Source of the DNA: Galdieria partita
Taxonomy: Eukaryota > Rhodophyta > Bangiophyceae > Galdieriales > Galdieriaceae
DNA: 64,000 nt
Direction of reading: 5' to 3'
NCBI GenBank assembly: GCA_025991245.1
Contig: BQMJ01000018.1
Coordinates: forward strand, 186,001-250,000
Shown: in pieces, positions 11,367 to 22,181 of the stretch
Numbering within the stretch: position 1 is the stretch's first letter
How the letters are laid out: each line of letters opens with the position of its first letter
Made by a program: the position numbers and the translations under genes
Notes under the pieces: model-generated
What the model was told of the DNA's origin: nothing
Seen by the model: only the letters and a program-made list of their open reading frames with translations
Database searches by the model: none

Positions 11367-12367
11367 ATGATGACATTCAACTGGACTTTGCTCACTAGTG
11401 GTACTTTGCAAGTTGTGAAGCCAGGAACTGGGGATCGTCCAAGAAATGGTGACAAGTGTCTAGTGCAGTGTAAACTGATAAATAATTCTGTCGATGAGGA
11501 TACACAAGAAAATGGAGAAAAACTCTTGAAGTTTTGGCTTCCTCTGGGTAGAGGGTTTGTTCGTTTCTTTCTAAAGATATCTGATGGACGAGTACTAACT
11601 GTCATTTATATGATAGTATTCAAGAGATTTGGAGCAAATTGTCTCTGACCTGTCTGTTGGTTCAGAGTGCATCATACAATCGTCAGATGATGCTGACAAA
11701 GATGAAAACTCTGTTTCTATATATGTAAGGCTCTACCTCCTTTTTTTGAGTGTCATTGCTTGATGTGTAAAAGTTGAGTTTACTTGACATAGTTCGTGGA
11801 GAACCAATCTCTATGGAGCATAACGAAACTGAATGCATTTTGGAAGCAGTTTCTCAGTTAAAGAAAGAGGCGAAGCACTGGATTTGTAATTCTTCCGAAC
11901 AATCGGAACACATAAAGAAAGCAATAGATAAATATGAAGAGGCACTCGATATGTTGTATTCTAGAGCTACAAGTAGAATGTTGGAAGAGGGATCCTTTAG
12001 TGAAATTGGAGTTGGCTTACACTGTAATTTGGCAATATGTTACAATAGACTGTCAAAGCCTTATATGGCATGGCTGCATAGTAATGCTGCTCTCAAGATA
12101 AGACCTATGCAAGTCAAGGCAATATTTCAACGTGCCAAGGCTTATTGGCACATTGGCGATCTGTTCAATGCTTACAGGGATATTCAAATATTGGAGTCTG
12201 TTGATTATCTTGATGATATAGCAGTTAAACGATTGAAGAAACAGATTGAGCAAGTTATCGATTCTCAGTCGAAACAATATGACAAAGAAGTTCTCGAGAG
12301 TTTTCAAGTTGCCGTTAGTACTAAATCTTTCCTGATTCCTTCCCATTCCAACAGTACAGCAGAGTAG
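11367..12367 (+). CDS. FKBP-like domain plus TPR protein (co-chaperone type)
   Basis: Three exons, 11367-11554, 11625-11724 and 11774-12367, give 293 residues. The first 95 residues resemble a degenerate FKBP/AIP immunophilin domain (VVKPGTGDRPRNGDKCLVQCK, then LEQIVSDLSVGSECII). The rest is helical with TPR features, for example LHCNLAICYNRLSKPYMAWLHSNAALKI and KAIFQRAKAYWHIGDLFNAYRDI. Such proteins usually bind HSP90 or HSP70 C-termini through the TPR. Many FKBP catalytic-site aromatics are not evident, so isomerase activity is doubtful. The first intron has a weak GTTTGT donor; I placed its acceptor at 11624 because it alone gives RGDLEQ in frame, while the alternative AG at 11616 leads to an early stop. 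Start Met could be 11367 or 11370. Confidence 0.72.
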
Positions 12368-12794
12368 AAAACTGATAAGTGAATGTAGCTTAGTGATCAA
12401 GTTCTTTGGTAGAACTGTACGCAAGGAGAGTTTCGAACGTTGAATAATTCAGCAACTATTGAACATGTAATGTACACAATATATATTATTGACTATAGGC
12501 TTTTTAAATGTAATATTACTGCCAACTGTATCAACAGCTTTGTTTGATGATCCAAACAAATTGTACACTGCAAAAAAACTTTCTGCAAGTTAATGCAACT
12601 CGTTTTCAGAGTATTTCTACTCATCTGGAACTCTAAATATCTACATCCTTATTCTCCAATGTGCTATTCCTAGGTTTACATTGGAAAAATATCAAAATTG
12701 AGTCTCTTTCATGTAAATAAGAGGATTCAAAAAGTATCGATAAACAACTAGAGCGAAATGATATTCAACAAATAGAAATATCTGTACATTCAGT
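12368..12794. other. intergenic, 427 bp, no gene seen
   Basis: AT-rich spacer between the convergent 3' ends of the FKBP/TPR gene and the MED15-like gene. It contains no ORF with coding character and no tRNA-like fold that I could see. It probably holds the two opposed 3' untranslated regions. Confidence 0.6.
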
Positions 12795-14693
12795 TCATTT
12801 CGGTGCATCCTTCAAGACCACTTCGATGAACGACTTAGTGATATTGCCCCAAATCTTTAGAATAGAAGAAACGTTTCTATTCAAAACTAATTCTGTTGAT
12901 ACTTGTTCGTAAAAATGCTTTTTAAGACTTTGTCCAAAATCACTGTCTCCACAAGCTTCACTTTGTATTACGAAAAACACGTTTCCATCAGATTCAATAT
13001 TTGGAAACAAAAACAGAATAGGCAGTTGAATAACTGTACACTTCGCTTTGCAAATAATGTATATAACAGTATCACAACAAAGTTCGTGATACAAATGTGG
13101 ATACTTTCGTTCCACCGATAAACAAGTAAACTTGAGATTTTCTGGAAAGCAAAAACAGTCAACTAGGTACGGAACAAAAAGAAATTATTTCATACGCACC
13201 GAAAATATCGTCATGTGGAGCTTCTTTGTAAGCATTGTGCCAAGCATCTTTCATGTTCTTCAAAATTTCTACATGTCTGCGCATCTTTTCTTCTTTCAAA
13301 GCATTCGACTGGCAAACTTCAAACAATGAATTAAGAATATAAATGAATAGCTTACTTGAGAAATATAATTCGTAAAACGCTTCACATAGTCCATTGTTGT
13401 CATTGCAGCTGTCTGCAACTGGTAATTCCATGGAGGATTTTCTCTGTTCAACCCATTACTCAAATAATTACCTTCATTCTCTACTTTACAAGAATCTGAT
13501 CGCTTTTTAGTGTCAATAAGGCTATCACAAGAAGATTTCTCAAGCAGATTCAAACGGGTCTGTTTCTTTTCAGATGTTGAGGAAGACTGTTGCTTCGACA
13601 GATTCATTTGCAGCACATCCGGAACATTATTGGATGATCTTTCCTCGCTTGAAAAGCTTAAATGATTCGACAAATGCGTCGGTTCTGCTTGAAACATACT
13701 GCGCCCAAATGTTTCCACCCACTGTACGACCTCCTTTAGGAGTGGACGAAACATATGCAAAATGGTTTCCATAGTCGAGTCTAGTTTCACAAGAAACTCG
13801 GGTTTTGTCTTCAATTCAAAAAGCTGTTCCTTTTCAAGATCCAAAAACTCAGAAAGCTGCTGAATTCGACGCTTCAACTCATTGGGACAAACTTTATCGT
13901 CTTCGATGATCGGAACTACACCTTTCAAAAAGCGAAATGGTATTTTGTATTTGTTTTTCAAGGCAATAAAAGTCTCCTCCAGTGAATTAGCAATCTCTGG
14001 AGAAGGATTTGAGGGCAACACACGTTTCGAAGTATTGAGAACCTCGGATTTTGTTGGATCCGACTTTGACTCCATTCCCAACTTGCATCTTTCTTCATTT
14101 TTGGAAGAAGCAACACTACAACAGTCCGATGACGCCGTCGAGATAACTCCTGAAGACTCAACGCTATTATCATAGTGCAACGGCGACAGCATCAAGTTTC
14201 CAGTTTCGAGCTTCCACCTTTTCTGATATTGGCGAGACTGTGAATGCAACAACTTGTCGTTTCTGTCTCTTTTGTTTGTTGCCAGGTTCCCACTCATCGT
14301 TTCGGAGGTTCTCTCCACGCTTTTCTTTTGGTGTTCTATAGACTCGTAGCTGTTGTTTTCGAAAGACTTGTTACTTGCCCTTTCAGCTTGCTTCGAAAGT
14401 TCTAGCAATAACTGACGATACTGACTATAAGATGTGGAGCGTAAAAAGGCATTATTTTCCTCTGCGCGAACGATGCTTTCTATATGCTAACGTACGTCAA
14501 CAAGGCAAGATTACAACTTACAACTCTGACTTACTCCACGATTTTCTCGATCAAACAATTTGGACAGCCTACATATCAAACGTTCAATAACGACTTCTCT
14601 CTTGTTTCGTTCAAGTGGCCAAGGAGGCTGTTGTAACGTGGAAGCCTCTCCAAACATACAATACCGGGAGCCCACACTTACCTTGGCGCCCAA
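12795..14693 (-). CDS. MED15: Mediator tail subunit MED15-like (KIX domain)
   Basis: Four exons, 14693-14535, 14486-13356, 13308-13200 and 13141-12795, join in frame (introns 48, 47 and 58 bp) to 581 residues. Residues about 25-100 read W-P-x4-K-R-E-V-V-I-E-R-L-I-x-R-L, then HIESIVRAEENNAFLRSTSYSQYRQLL, the three-helix pattern of a KIX domain as in MED15 and p300. The middle is Ser/Lys/Glu-rich and probably disordered. The C-terminal 150 residues hold ILFLFPNIESDG, FGQSLKKHFYEQVS and a last NVSSILKIWGNITKSF; this matches the MED15 C-terminal Mediator-association region, which ends with a helix containing one conserved Trp. The assignment rests on architecture at both ends, not strong identity. 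An unrelated KIX protein is the alternative. Confidence 0.6.
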
Positions 14694-14947
14694 ATTTTTA
14701 CAAATGAGTTCTCAACGTCGTATTTCCTTCATAAGCATGTTGTCCCTTTGGAATCCAAAGGCTGACGCAAACAGAATAATATATCTTGGAAGGTTTCCAA
14801 ATGTGGGTTTTTATATATTATGCAAACTTGCTGGAAACGATCATAATTGTTACAGGAACTTTTTATTCACACACAATCTACAATCACGCCACATGTCAAA
14901 TGACATGGATTCTATGACTTTTCTAGACGTTGAAATCGACAAGGGCG

Positions 14948-15301
14948 ATGGTCAGAAAGGGGCCTCCTGCTAAATTTGGTTCATACAAAAAAAATCGTAC
15001 ACGTGAGCTCAATTTACTGAGGGACATTGTATCATTTCTTGTCTGGTTCCCCTTTCTTTGGTTGTTTATCTGTGGAAGAGGAGTTTTCTGGTGTATTTTT
15101 TGTTTTCTTTGGTTTCAGTTTGAATATCCATATCCTTGTATTATTATAAATCTAGCCTTGGAAGTAGCACGTTGGACAACGTATAACCTAGAGCTTGCTC
15201 TTGCAGTCCACGAGTCATCTCGGAAGTTTAGGGCTATTCATCGTCTTGTTTGGTCAACCAACAGTTGTCTGTTAACAGAAATTGTATTTTATTACAACTG
15301 A
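14948..15301 (+). CDS. hypothetical hydrophobic protein
   Basis: Single ORF of 117 residues from ATG 14948. It begins with a basic stretch (MVRKGPPAKFGSYKKNRTRE), followed by a very hydrophobic, aromatic-rich segment of about 35 residues rich in Trp, Phe, Leu and Cys that could form one or two membrane helices, then a more polar helical tail. I recognise no family. It lies alone between the divergent MED15-like gene and the next orphan. An overlapping 26-codon ORF starts at 14893 in another frame. Coding status is uncertain: hydrophobic composition can arise by chance in T-rich DNA. Confidence 0.3.
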   Translation: MVRKGPPAKFGSYKKNRTRELNLLRDIVSFLVWFPFLWLFICGRGVFWCIFCFLWFQFEYPYPCIIINLALEVARWTTYNLELALAVHESSRKFRAIHRLVWSTNSCLLTEIVFYYN

Positions 15302-15537
15302 CTTTACAGTAGGCTTGTTAAAGGCGTTTGCTGACTTTGGCTTCCACCCTACGAAACGACATTTTTCTTTTGATTTTGCAAAATCCCATTGGTCCTCATT
15401 GTTGTTGGGATTGTCAACGCATCATCAAGCATTTTTCTCTCTTCCAAAGCCAAATTGACTAGGAAAGATTGTTTGCTTCCCCTTTATTATTTGACTGCTT
15501 GTCTCCTATTCTAACGTTCTATCATAATACTTTTATT

Positions 15538-16425
15538 ATGCATCCTGGTATTGAATCCATGGCATTCAATATGAATTGCGACAATAATCCTTTAGCGTTC
15601 TATGGAGGCTCAAATAAGAATGTAATTGTACATGGAAGAGATGGCAATGGACATTGGAAAAAGAAAGGAGAAGACTGGAAGCTTTTGGAAAACAGTCAGC
15701 AACAATATTTTTTATGGTGCTGTGTACAACAGCAAATGTATCATTATCAATTATTGTCGTCAGCTTTTGCATCTTATGGTTTTGAACCACCAAGAATACC
15801 TGGAGGAGGGTTTCATCATTTTCCTCCTACTTTTCATGGCACGACGAAATGTCCTCGAGATGTAGAAGTTTTCGATCAGTGCAGTTTTCTATATGTTCAT
15901 ACGCCCCCAGATGGGTATCATGAGACTAAGAAAGACTCTCCATTTGAAAGGAGAAATCAAAAGTCTGAGAAATCCACTCCTACTTTTAAAAAGCCGACAT
16001 GCAAAGTACTTTTTGAACATAACCATTCAGCACAATTAGAGAAAGCTGAAAACCAGCGCATCATTTGTAATCAGGAAGGATATCAAATAGGAGAAAATTC
16101 AAACAACTTGTCCGAGCACAGTGCTCAATCGGGAAGTTCTTCACAAGATGCCGTTATAAAACATAGTCATTTGGAGAGATATTTACATGAAGAGTATCAA
16201 GTTGCTAAGAACAATGTGAATGAAGAAGATGGCCTATGCACCGAATCTACCACAACATCTCTTTTGAAAGGAGCATTTCTGTTATCGCAAGTTCTTCATG
16301 TTTCGGATGACCAAATAGAGCCTGAAGTACCTCCTGATTTACAAGGACCGGGTGGACATATCTTTTTACGTATGTTGAGTAGATCTTGGAGACAATATAA
16401 GCGTTCACTTGAACACAATGAATGA
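15538..16425 (+). CDS. hypothetical protein, 295 aa, with Gly/Pro/His motif
   Basis: Uninterrupted ORF; the open frame goes upstream to 15469 but the first ATG is at 15538 (MHPGIESMAFNM). The N-terminal half has a compact aromatic block (QQQYFLWCCVQQQMYHYQLL, then FEPPRIPGGGFHHFPP), the middle is Lys/Ser/Gln-rich, and the last 45 residues are well structured in composition: EPEVPPDLQGPGGHIFLRML, then SRSWRQYKRSL. I do not recognise a family. Length and low stop frequency support a real gene. Tail motifs such as PPDLQGPGGHIFLRM would be good probes for orthologues. Nuclear localisation is possible from the basic clusters. Confidence 0.65.
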   Translation: MHPGIESMAFNMNCDNNPLAFYGGSNKNVIVHGRDGNGHWKKKGEDWKLLENSQQQYFLWCCVQQQMYHYQLLSSAFASYGFEPPRIPGGGFHHFPPTFHGTTKCPRDVEVFDQCSFLYVHTPPDGYHETKKDSPFERRNQKSEKSTPTFKKPTCKVLFEHNHSAQLEKAENQRIICNQEGYQIGENSNNLSEHSAQSGSSSQDAVIKHSHLERYLHEEYQVAKNNVNEEDGLCTESTTTSLLKGAFLLSQVLHVSDDQIEPEVPPDLQGPGGHIFLRMLSRSWRQYKRSLEHNE

Positions 16426-16561
16426 GAAAGGAAATGATACGGAGGTTTGAAGAGGTGACAAACAGTATATGCATATATACAACTGCATTGGGTTATTGGA
16501 GCCATTTCTTTAGTTTCTTTGGAGGAAATATTAAAATGTTGTTAGTCTTTCCAAAGAGAGT

Positions 16562-18396
16562 TTACAAATCGTCGTTTTTCGAAAGTTCCAAAATCTTGTC
16601 ATGAACAGCTTTCAATTCTTCGTCATGACTTACTACACTCAAATATAACTATCAGAGCATCTTTTTGGGAGTTGCAGAACTTTACCTGTAATAAATCCGA
16701 TACCTCGGAATTTTAATATGTTATATACAGCTTGTTTTGAGTCCGTATCAAGATTACAGATTGCCTCATCCATTACTATCCAACTTGGTTTATGATAAAG
16801 CGCTCTTGCTAAACAAAGTTTTTGTTTTTCTCCAGCTGAAAGCAACAAAGTCAAGTCCTTTTTGGAATCCAGTCCACCTACTCTATGCTGCAAATTGGAT
16901 AGACCAACACATTTCAAAAGGCTTTCTATTTCTTCTTCTTCTTGTTTGGAGTCTTTTGATTTTGGATAACAAAGTTGCTCTCGTAATGAACAGTTGGGAG
17001 GCAAATAAGGATATTCTGGAAGAAAATAAATCCCATAATATGATACATCGCTCAAGGCCGGTCGAAAGATTCTTCCTTTTGCAGGTTTCCACAGTCCACG
17101 AATACAACGAAGGATACAAGTCTTCCCTATACCTGAAGGTCCATAAATCAACAATGACTCAGCTTTGGCTAGTTGAAAGGATAAAGATGACAACAAAAAT
17201 TTGCCATCTAAAGTTTCCACAGTTATATCACATACTTCGATCTGGTTGTTAGACAATTCGATACATGACTGCATCCAAGTATTGGTTAAAGTTTCCAGTT
17301 TATCCAGCAACTGTGCTACTCGAGTAGAAACTGGTACTAAGCTACTCAAGTTCGTTCCTCTTTGAATTAAAGTTGTAAAACCATATAATAACGATATAAA
17401 TATACCACTTGTCTGCGCAATCCATTCAGCCTTGGTAGAATCCTTTTCAAGACTCCAATATGAGCCTTGCAGTAAAACGATGCCTATGGTTATATACATG
17501 ATAAGATTGACCAGATAGCCATAACCAACTTGTGCACTATTCAGTCCCATTTGTCTGAAAATAATACGATATCGATTATTGACTACCGACTCCAGAGCAT
17601 TTTGTAGCCTTCTTCTTTCGAAATTGCCATCTCCTTGGAATAGAATATATTCGGCATTTCTTCTCAAATCAATATGAAGAAAACGAAACCAAGCTTGAAA
17701 CACTTCTTGTTGAAATATCCAAGGTGATACAACATTGACCAGTAAGGTTTCTACAACTCCGACCAAAATAGACCAAGCATAAGCTATGGATATTCCTACA
17801 AGTCCACAACGAACCAAAGTATGAAAAGAATACCATAGAATATTGAGTACTGCTTCTATTAGACCACTGGAACCCAATTGACCACCCAAAGTCTGATAAA
17901 GCAGTTCAAAAAGTTGCTCGACATCAGAAACAATCCTTTGATCAGGATTATCTGGAGCATCCTTCCAATTATGAAGACGATAAAAGGAAAAGTTGGACAT
18001 ATATATGGATTGAATGTATTCCGTCACAGCTTTTCTAGCTCTATTGCTCAATACACTTTGACAAGCTTCTCTCAATATACGAATACAAGTTATGAGTATG
18101 CACCAAAACAGAAAAATCCACAATTCAACAACAAAACTCTCCTTGTCTCCTTCTAACAAGAATTGATATATTTTTCCAGGAATCAAAATAATCTGGTAAC
18201 TACACAAAAGACTGATTACTATGAGAAGACCCCATAATCCTAATAAATATTTATCTGTGTTGGAAACTTGAGAAAGTAAAAATATTCTATACAAGTTGCG
18301 CAAAAATTGGAAACTAAATATAGCTTCTTTATGATACTTTTCTTCCACATGCCAGTTGACAGATGTTGTCTCACTTCTCAACGGCTGATAAGACAT
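16562..18396 (-). CDS. ABC half transporter, subfamily D (ABCD/PMP70-like)
   Basis: Two exons, 18396-16686 and 16632-16562, with a 53-bp intron just before the H-loop, give 593 residues. The N-terminal half carries about five to six membrane segments and the ABCD-type motif NWKDAPDNPDQRIVSDVEQL. The nucleotide-binding domain has Walker A GPSGIGKT, a signature LSAGEKQK in place of the common LSGGQ, Walker B WIVMDEAICNLD, and H-loop VSHDEEL encoded by the last exon. ABCD proteins move acyl-CoAs into peroxisomes or cobalamin out of lysosomes, and related bacterial and plastid forms exist; substrate and membrane cannot be told here. It works as a dimer. SDA1 starts 45 bp away on the opposite strand, so the pair shares a promoter region. 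Confidence 0.87.
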
Positions 18397-18441
18397 TGTT
18401 GAAGTGGGGAAGGGAGGAAGAACATTCTTTAAGAACCGTCA

Positions 18442-20388
18442 ATGAACTCTGAACTACAACAATTATGTCACTATTGTAAGACTGACTTGAAAGCTTATGA
18501 AAAAGATATAGAAGCACAGCTGCAACTTTTAGAATCGCTTTTGCAGCTTACACTAGTAAATAGTGCTAGTCGTATAGAACAACTGTCTTCGTTGTTGATT
18601 TTCGCCGCTAGTATTGCAAAAAATGTGTCCCATTTGCAGGTTACTCAACAAATATATCAAGATATCATTGAGATTTTGCAAAGGCATGGAGAAGTACTGG
18701 ATCCTGGGTTGAGGTTTCAGTTAGTACGAACGCTTGCCACACTTGCAAAGAGCAAGGCACCTGATTTCATCAATTTCTTGCCGTGTTACTTTCAGTTATT
18801 TCGTTGTACGGACAAGCAACTCAGGAAATATCTCTTTCAGTTGATTATGAAGGCTGTTGAAAGAGCTATGGAAATGGGTTCAAAGCTTGGTTCCCAGTGT
18901 AAGTCTCTGATATATCAATATCTACGCTCTAGTCATGAAAAGATTGCCCAGAAAACATTACTTTTGCTAGTGAAGCTTTACGCAAAAGGAATTCTTTCAG
19001 ATGCTTCGACTTGCAATGTCATGTCATTTTGTTGTTTTCATGAGAATACCAAAATGAAAGCGATTGCTATTCATTTCTTTTTACAAGAGTGCTTTGTAGA
19101 GGATGAAGACTCTGATAGTTCAGACTCTAGTTCAGATGAAGACAACGACACAAATGAAATACAAGCAGTAGTTTCTCAAAAGACGAAAGAGTTGTGGAAC
19201 AACTATAAATTGACGAGTAAGAAAAATTTAAGAAAGAGAAGACAATTGGAGCGGAAAATTTCTAGAATATGTAAAAGCGAACGTAGAAGAAAGCGAAAGC
19301 ACCAATTGAATCCCAAAGTTGAACCTCCGGTCTCTCTTTTGTTTCGACCGGATGAATTTGCAGAGAAGCTTTTCTTAGAATTGAAGAAAAAGAATCAACG
19401 TTTTCAGTTGCGAGTTGCTATTATCCAACTGATTGCTCGAGTTGTAGGTTTTCATCTATTAGATATTCCTCCTTTTATTCAGTATTTATTGAAATATCTT
19501 CGTCCACACCAAGAAGGAGTTACCAAAATATTAGTTATTTTGTTACAAGCCATTCATGAGTACACTCCGTTGGAAACTGTGAATATGGTGATTCGATATA
19601 TTGCAGATCACTTTGTGATCCCTCAAATGTCAGCCAATACTTGTGCTGTAGGTTTGAATTCCATTCGTTTGTTATGTGAGAAACAACCAACTGCTATTGA
19701 TGCTGCACTTTTAGAGGACTTTATTCAATACAAAACGTCAAAGGATAGGAGCGTCATGATGGCTGCAAGATCAATTCTTTCTGTCTATCGTAAACTATGT
19801 CCTGGTTTGCTTCCCAAGTCGGAACGTGGAAAGTTGGGAAATATTCGAGCACTGGAAGAAAAGAGAGCCCTCGTCTCCAAGTCTTTATCTTTTGATACCG
19901 TCTCTTTTGAGAAAGATGATGAAGAATCAAATAGTTGCTATGAAGAAAGTGATTCCTATTCAGAAACAGATTGTTCTTCTTCTTCTTTTATAGAAGAAAC
20001 AACTAGTCAATCTTCCACACAAAACAATGCTTATGATGACAATCTGTTGACTCAACGTATTTTAAGTGATAGCGACTTTGTGAAACTGAAACAGTCAGGA
20101 TTCGGAACAATTTCTATGGATGAGAATCCTGTAAATGCAACAATATCTGTGACTGACATTGAAACTTTTCAGACGAAAAGGAGAAGAAGTAAAGAGGAGA
20201 GAATAGCGTCTGTAAAACAAGGCCGCAAAGATAGACAAAAATATGGAAAAAGTTCCAAACAAAAGTTCAAGACTGGTCCAACTACCAATCGAGCTAAACA
20301 AAAACGCCAAGTTAATGGAATTGTTCAGCAAAGAAGAAGAAAACAATATATGCAATCATTAAAGCAACGCACGAAAAGGAGAAAGTAA
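18442..20388 (+). CDS. SDA1: SDA1 homologue, 60S ribosome biogenesis factor
   Basis: Intronless ORF of 648 residues. SDA1 acts in the nucleolus and nucleoplasm in late 60S subunit maturation and export. The N-terminal 230 residues are helical repeats (LDPGLRFQLVRTLATLAKSKA, KTLLLLVKLYAKGIL) typical of the SDA1 NUC130/3NT region. An acidic stretch (DEDSDSSDSSSDEDNDTNE) and a strongly basic stretch (RKRRQLERKISRICKSERR) follow. The conserved core is FRPDEFAEKLFLELKKK, then FQLRVAIIQLIARVVGFH and LLEDFIQYKTSKDRSVMMAA, then RSILSVYRKLCPGLLPKSERGK, which is diagnostic. The C-terminus is Lys/Arg-rich, as expected for a nucleolar protein. Length and motif order match yeast and animal SDA1. Confidence 0.93.
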   Translation: MNSELQQLCHYCKTDLKAYEKDIEAQLQLLESLLQLTLVNSASRIEQLSSLLIFAASIAKNVSHLQVTQQIYQDIIEILQRHGEVLDPGLRFQLVRTLATLAKSKAPDFINFLPCYFQLFRCTDKQLRKYLFQLIMKAVERAMEMGSKLGSQCKSLIYQYLRSSHEKIAQKTLLLLVKLYAKGILSDASTCNVMSFCCFHENTKMKAIAIHFFLQECFVEDEDSDSSDSSSDEDNDTNEIQAVVSQKTKELWNNYKLTSKKNLRKRRQLERKISRICKSERRRKRKHQLNPKVEPPVSLLFRPDEFAEKLFLELKKKNQRFQLRVAIIQLIARVVGFHLLDIPPFIQYLLKYLRPHQEGVTKILVILLQAIHEYTPLETVNMVIRYIADHFVIPQMSANTCAVGLNSIRLLCEKQPTAIDAALLEDFIQYKTSKDRSVMMAARSILSVYRKLCPGLLPKSERGKLGNIRALEEKRALVSKSLSFDTVSFEKDDEESNSCYEESDSYSETDCSSSSFIEETTSQSSTQNNAYDDNLLTQRILSDSDFVKLKQSGFGTISMDENPVNATISVTDIETFQTKRRRSKEERIASVKQGRKDRQKYGKSSKQKFKTGPTTNRAKQKRQVNGIVQQRRRKQYMQSLKQRTKRRK

Positions 20389-20508
20389 CTCTCTCTATTT
20401 CCGAGAGTTTTACAGTTTTGGTTTGTTTTATTTTCACAATTCGTTTCTCCAAAACAAGTCAATGTATAGAAATCGACAACTTTGCAAAAAACAAAAAGAT
20501 GCAAAGAT

Positions 20509-21207
20509 CTAATAAGGTGCCATTCGACCTCTTCCACGAAAGCCATGATAAGCTCTTCCTCGAAAACCTCCTCTTAAAGCTCCTCTTCCACGAAATCCTA
20601 TACCTCGAGGAAACCCTCTCCCTCTCCCTCTATCCGTAGTACTAATTCCAGGAACATTGGTTCGTTTCATAGAAACCTTCAAATTACGACCTCGAAAAAG
20701 CGATTCATTTAAGATAACTGCATTATTCGCTCCTTCTTCTGTCGCAAATTCTATATATGCAAAACCTTTTGGATGCCCAGTGAACTTATCACATAGTATA
20801 GTCACTCGATTAATTGTTCCACACTCTTTAAAGTGGGTCTGAAGCTCTTCTGGAGTTGAACCATAATCAACCTAAGCAAGAAATCTTTAAAACACATTTG
20901 GGAGTTTTACTCAACACTTACGTTGCCCACATACACTGAGCGTCGGTCGACCTCTTCCGAAGAAGGCACTTCTGAAGCACTTTGTTCTTGGACTTCCTTT
21001 AATCTATTCGCTTCTTCTTCCATTTCCTGTAATCTCCTTTTCATGGCTTCCAACTCCTAGCCAAACAAAACGTCACTCAAGTTTTCCTTCTCACAACACT
21101 CAACATACCGCATCGACGTCAGCTTCGTTCAAATACGTTGCATCTTGTGTCGTATCGTCGAATCTTTCCATGTTATTTTCAGTTCCGTTCGCCTTTGAAA
21201 CTTCCAT
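20509..21207 (-). CDS. PABPN1: nuclear poly(A)-binding protein, PABPN1/PABP2 type
   Basis: Binds growing poly(A) tails in the nucleus and controls their length. Exons 21207-21109, 21056-20922 and 20871-20509 (introns 52 and 50 bp, all phase 0) give 198 residues. The domain order is the family's: acidic N-terminus, coiled coil [20 protein letters not shown], one RRM from [20 protein letters not shown] (RNP2) to [10 protein letters not shown] (RNP1), and an Arg-Gly-rich tail ([16 protein letters not shown]) that would be arginine-methylated. It is shorter than human PABPN1 (306 residues) mainly in the N-terminus. The gene lies 76 bp downstream of TAF9 on the same strand. Confidence 0.93.
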
Positions 21208-21283
21208 AAGTATATCTGAAAAAGGATATTTGACTAACGACGATCACACAAGTACAAACTTGAATAATTTTCGTCCAATTTAT

Positions 21284-21954
21284 TTACTCTGAAGTATCCA
21301 TAGTACTGAATTCCACTTGGTTTCGTTGCGAAGATGACTCTCCTACACTAGTGTTACCAGTAGTTTCAGATAACTCTTGAGAAGCCAAACTTTCAGTTGT
21401 CTATTTCAAAGCCTTTACAAGTTATTTTATAAATAAAAACGACAAATACCGTTTTTCTCTTCAACTGATAATTTCTTGTTGTGAGCTGAAATTCTTTCGG
21501 TGGCAATTGAATACCAACATAAGTTTCCACAGCTGGAAGAGGAACTGCATTTCTTTCTCGACATAATTGTAACAATACATCTCTTGAAGGAGGTTGTGTA
21601 AAGGACTTGGACAGCAAAGAAGATATTGCTAGCTTTACGTCTTCTTGCTTAATATCTTCTCTCTGTGCATACTGGGCAAACGTTTTGGACAATTCCAATA
21701 CTTCACCTATATATTCTATTATCCAGTGGTGTTAGTTGTCTAACAAATAAATAGCTTTCCAACAACGCACTATACACAAACTCCACAAGTTGCGCTACCA
21801 CACGAGTATCAAAAGATTCCACACCAACTGCCTTTAGTATATTTGCAATTGCCCGTGCATCTTCAGGTTCAGGCAAAACTTTGTCCGTCACTTGACTAGT
21901 GTTCTCTTCGTTGTTGGTGTTCTTATTCGGTTCTTTGTTATGCATTCGTACCAT
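21284..21954 (-). CDS. TAF9: TAF9, histone-fold subunit of TFIID/SAGA
   Basis: Histone-fold protein that pairs with TAF6 in TFIID and SAGA. Exons 21954-21771, 21706-21450 and 21400-21284 give about 185 residues. The fold reads ARAIANILKAVGVESFDTRVV, QLVEFVY, LELSKTFAQYA, then EDVKLAISSLLSKSFTQPPS and DVLLQLCRERNAVPLP, a clear TAF9 signature. The first intron boundary is uncertain: the GT donor at 21770 keeps frame but shortens the second helix by about four residues relative to plant TAF9, while a GC donor nearer 21759 would keep extra residues. The second intron (49 bp) is clean. The tail is Ser/Thr/Glu-rich. Confidence 0.88.
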
Positions 21955-22181
21955 TTTCCATTGGTCGTTATCGGTTCACCCAATTTTTCACAAGTTGATG
22001 TTTTATCTTTTTAGCAAACTTTGATTCAGCATATTATTTTTCTTGTTCAGCAACCTCAATAAATGTTGTTATCATTGTTAGAATTGATAAAGGAAGTTTC
22101 AAGAATGTTCCACGTTTTATTCATTCGGAACTATTCAGTTTCCATTATGTTCGTGAATGGATAACTTATTTTGATATCCAC

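Noticed and set aside
14560-14973. ORF overlapping the start of the MED15-like gene on the other strand
   Set aside because: Composition is chance-like and it shadows the first MED15 exon; only the later ORF at 14948 has any case.
21707-21770. GC-AG reading of the first TAF9 intron
   Set aside because: A GC donor at about 21759 is possible and keeps frame, but it has poor consensus and adds two residues; the GT donor is kept with the boundary marked uncertain.
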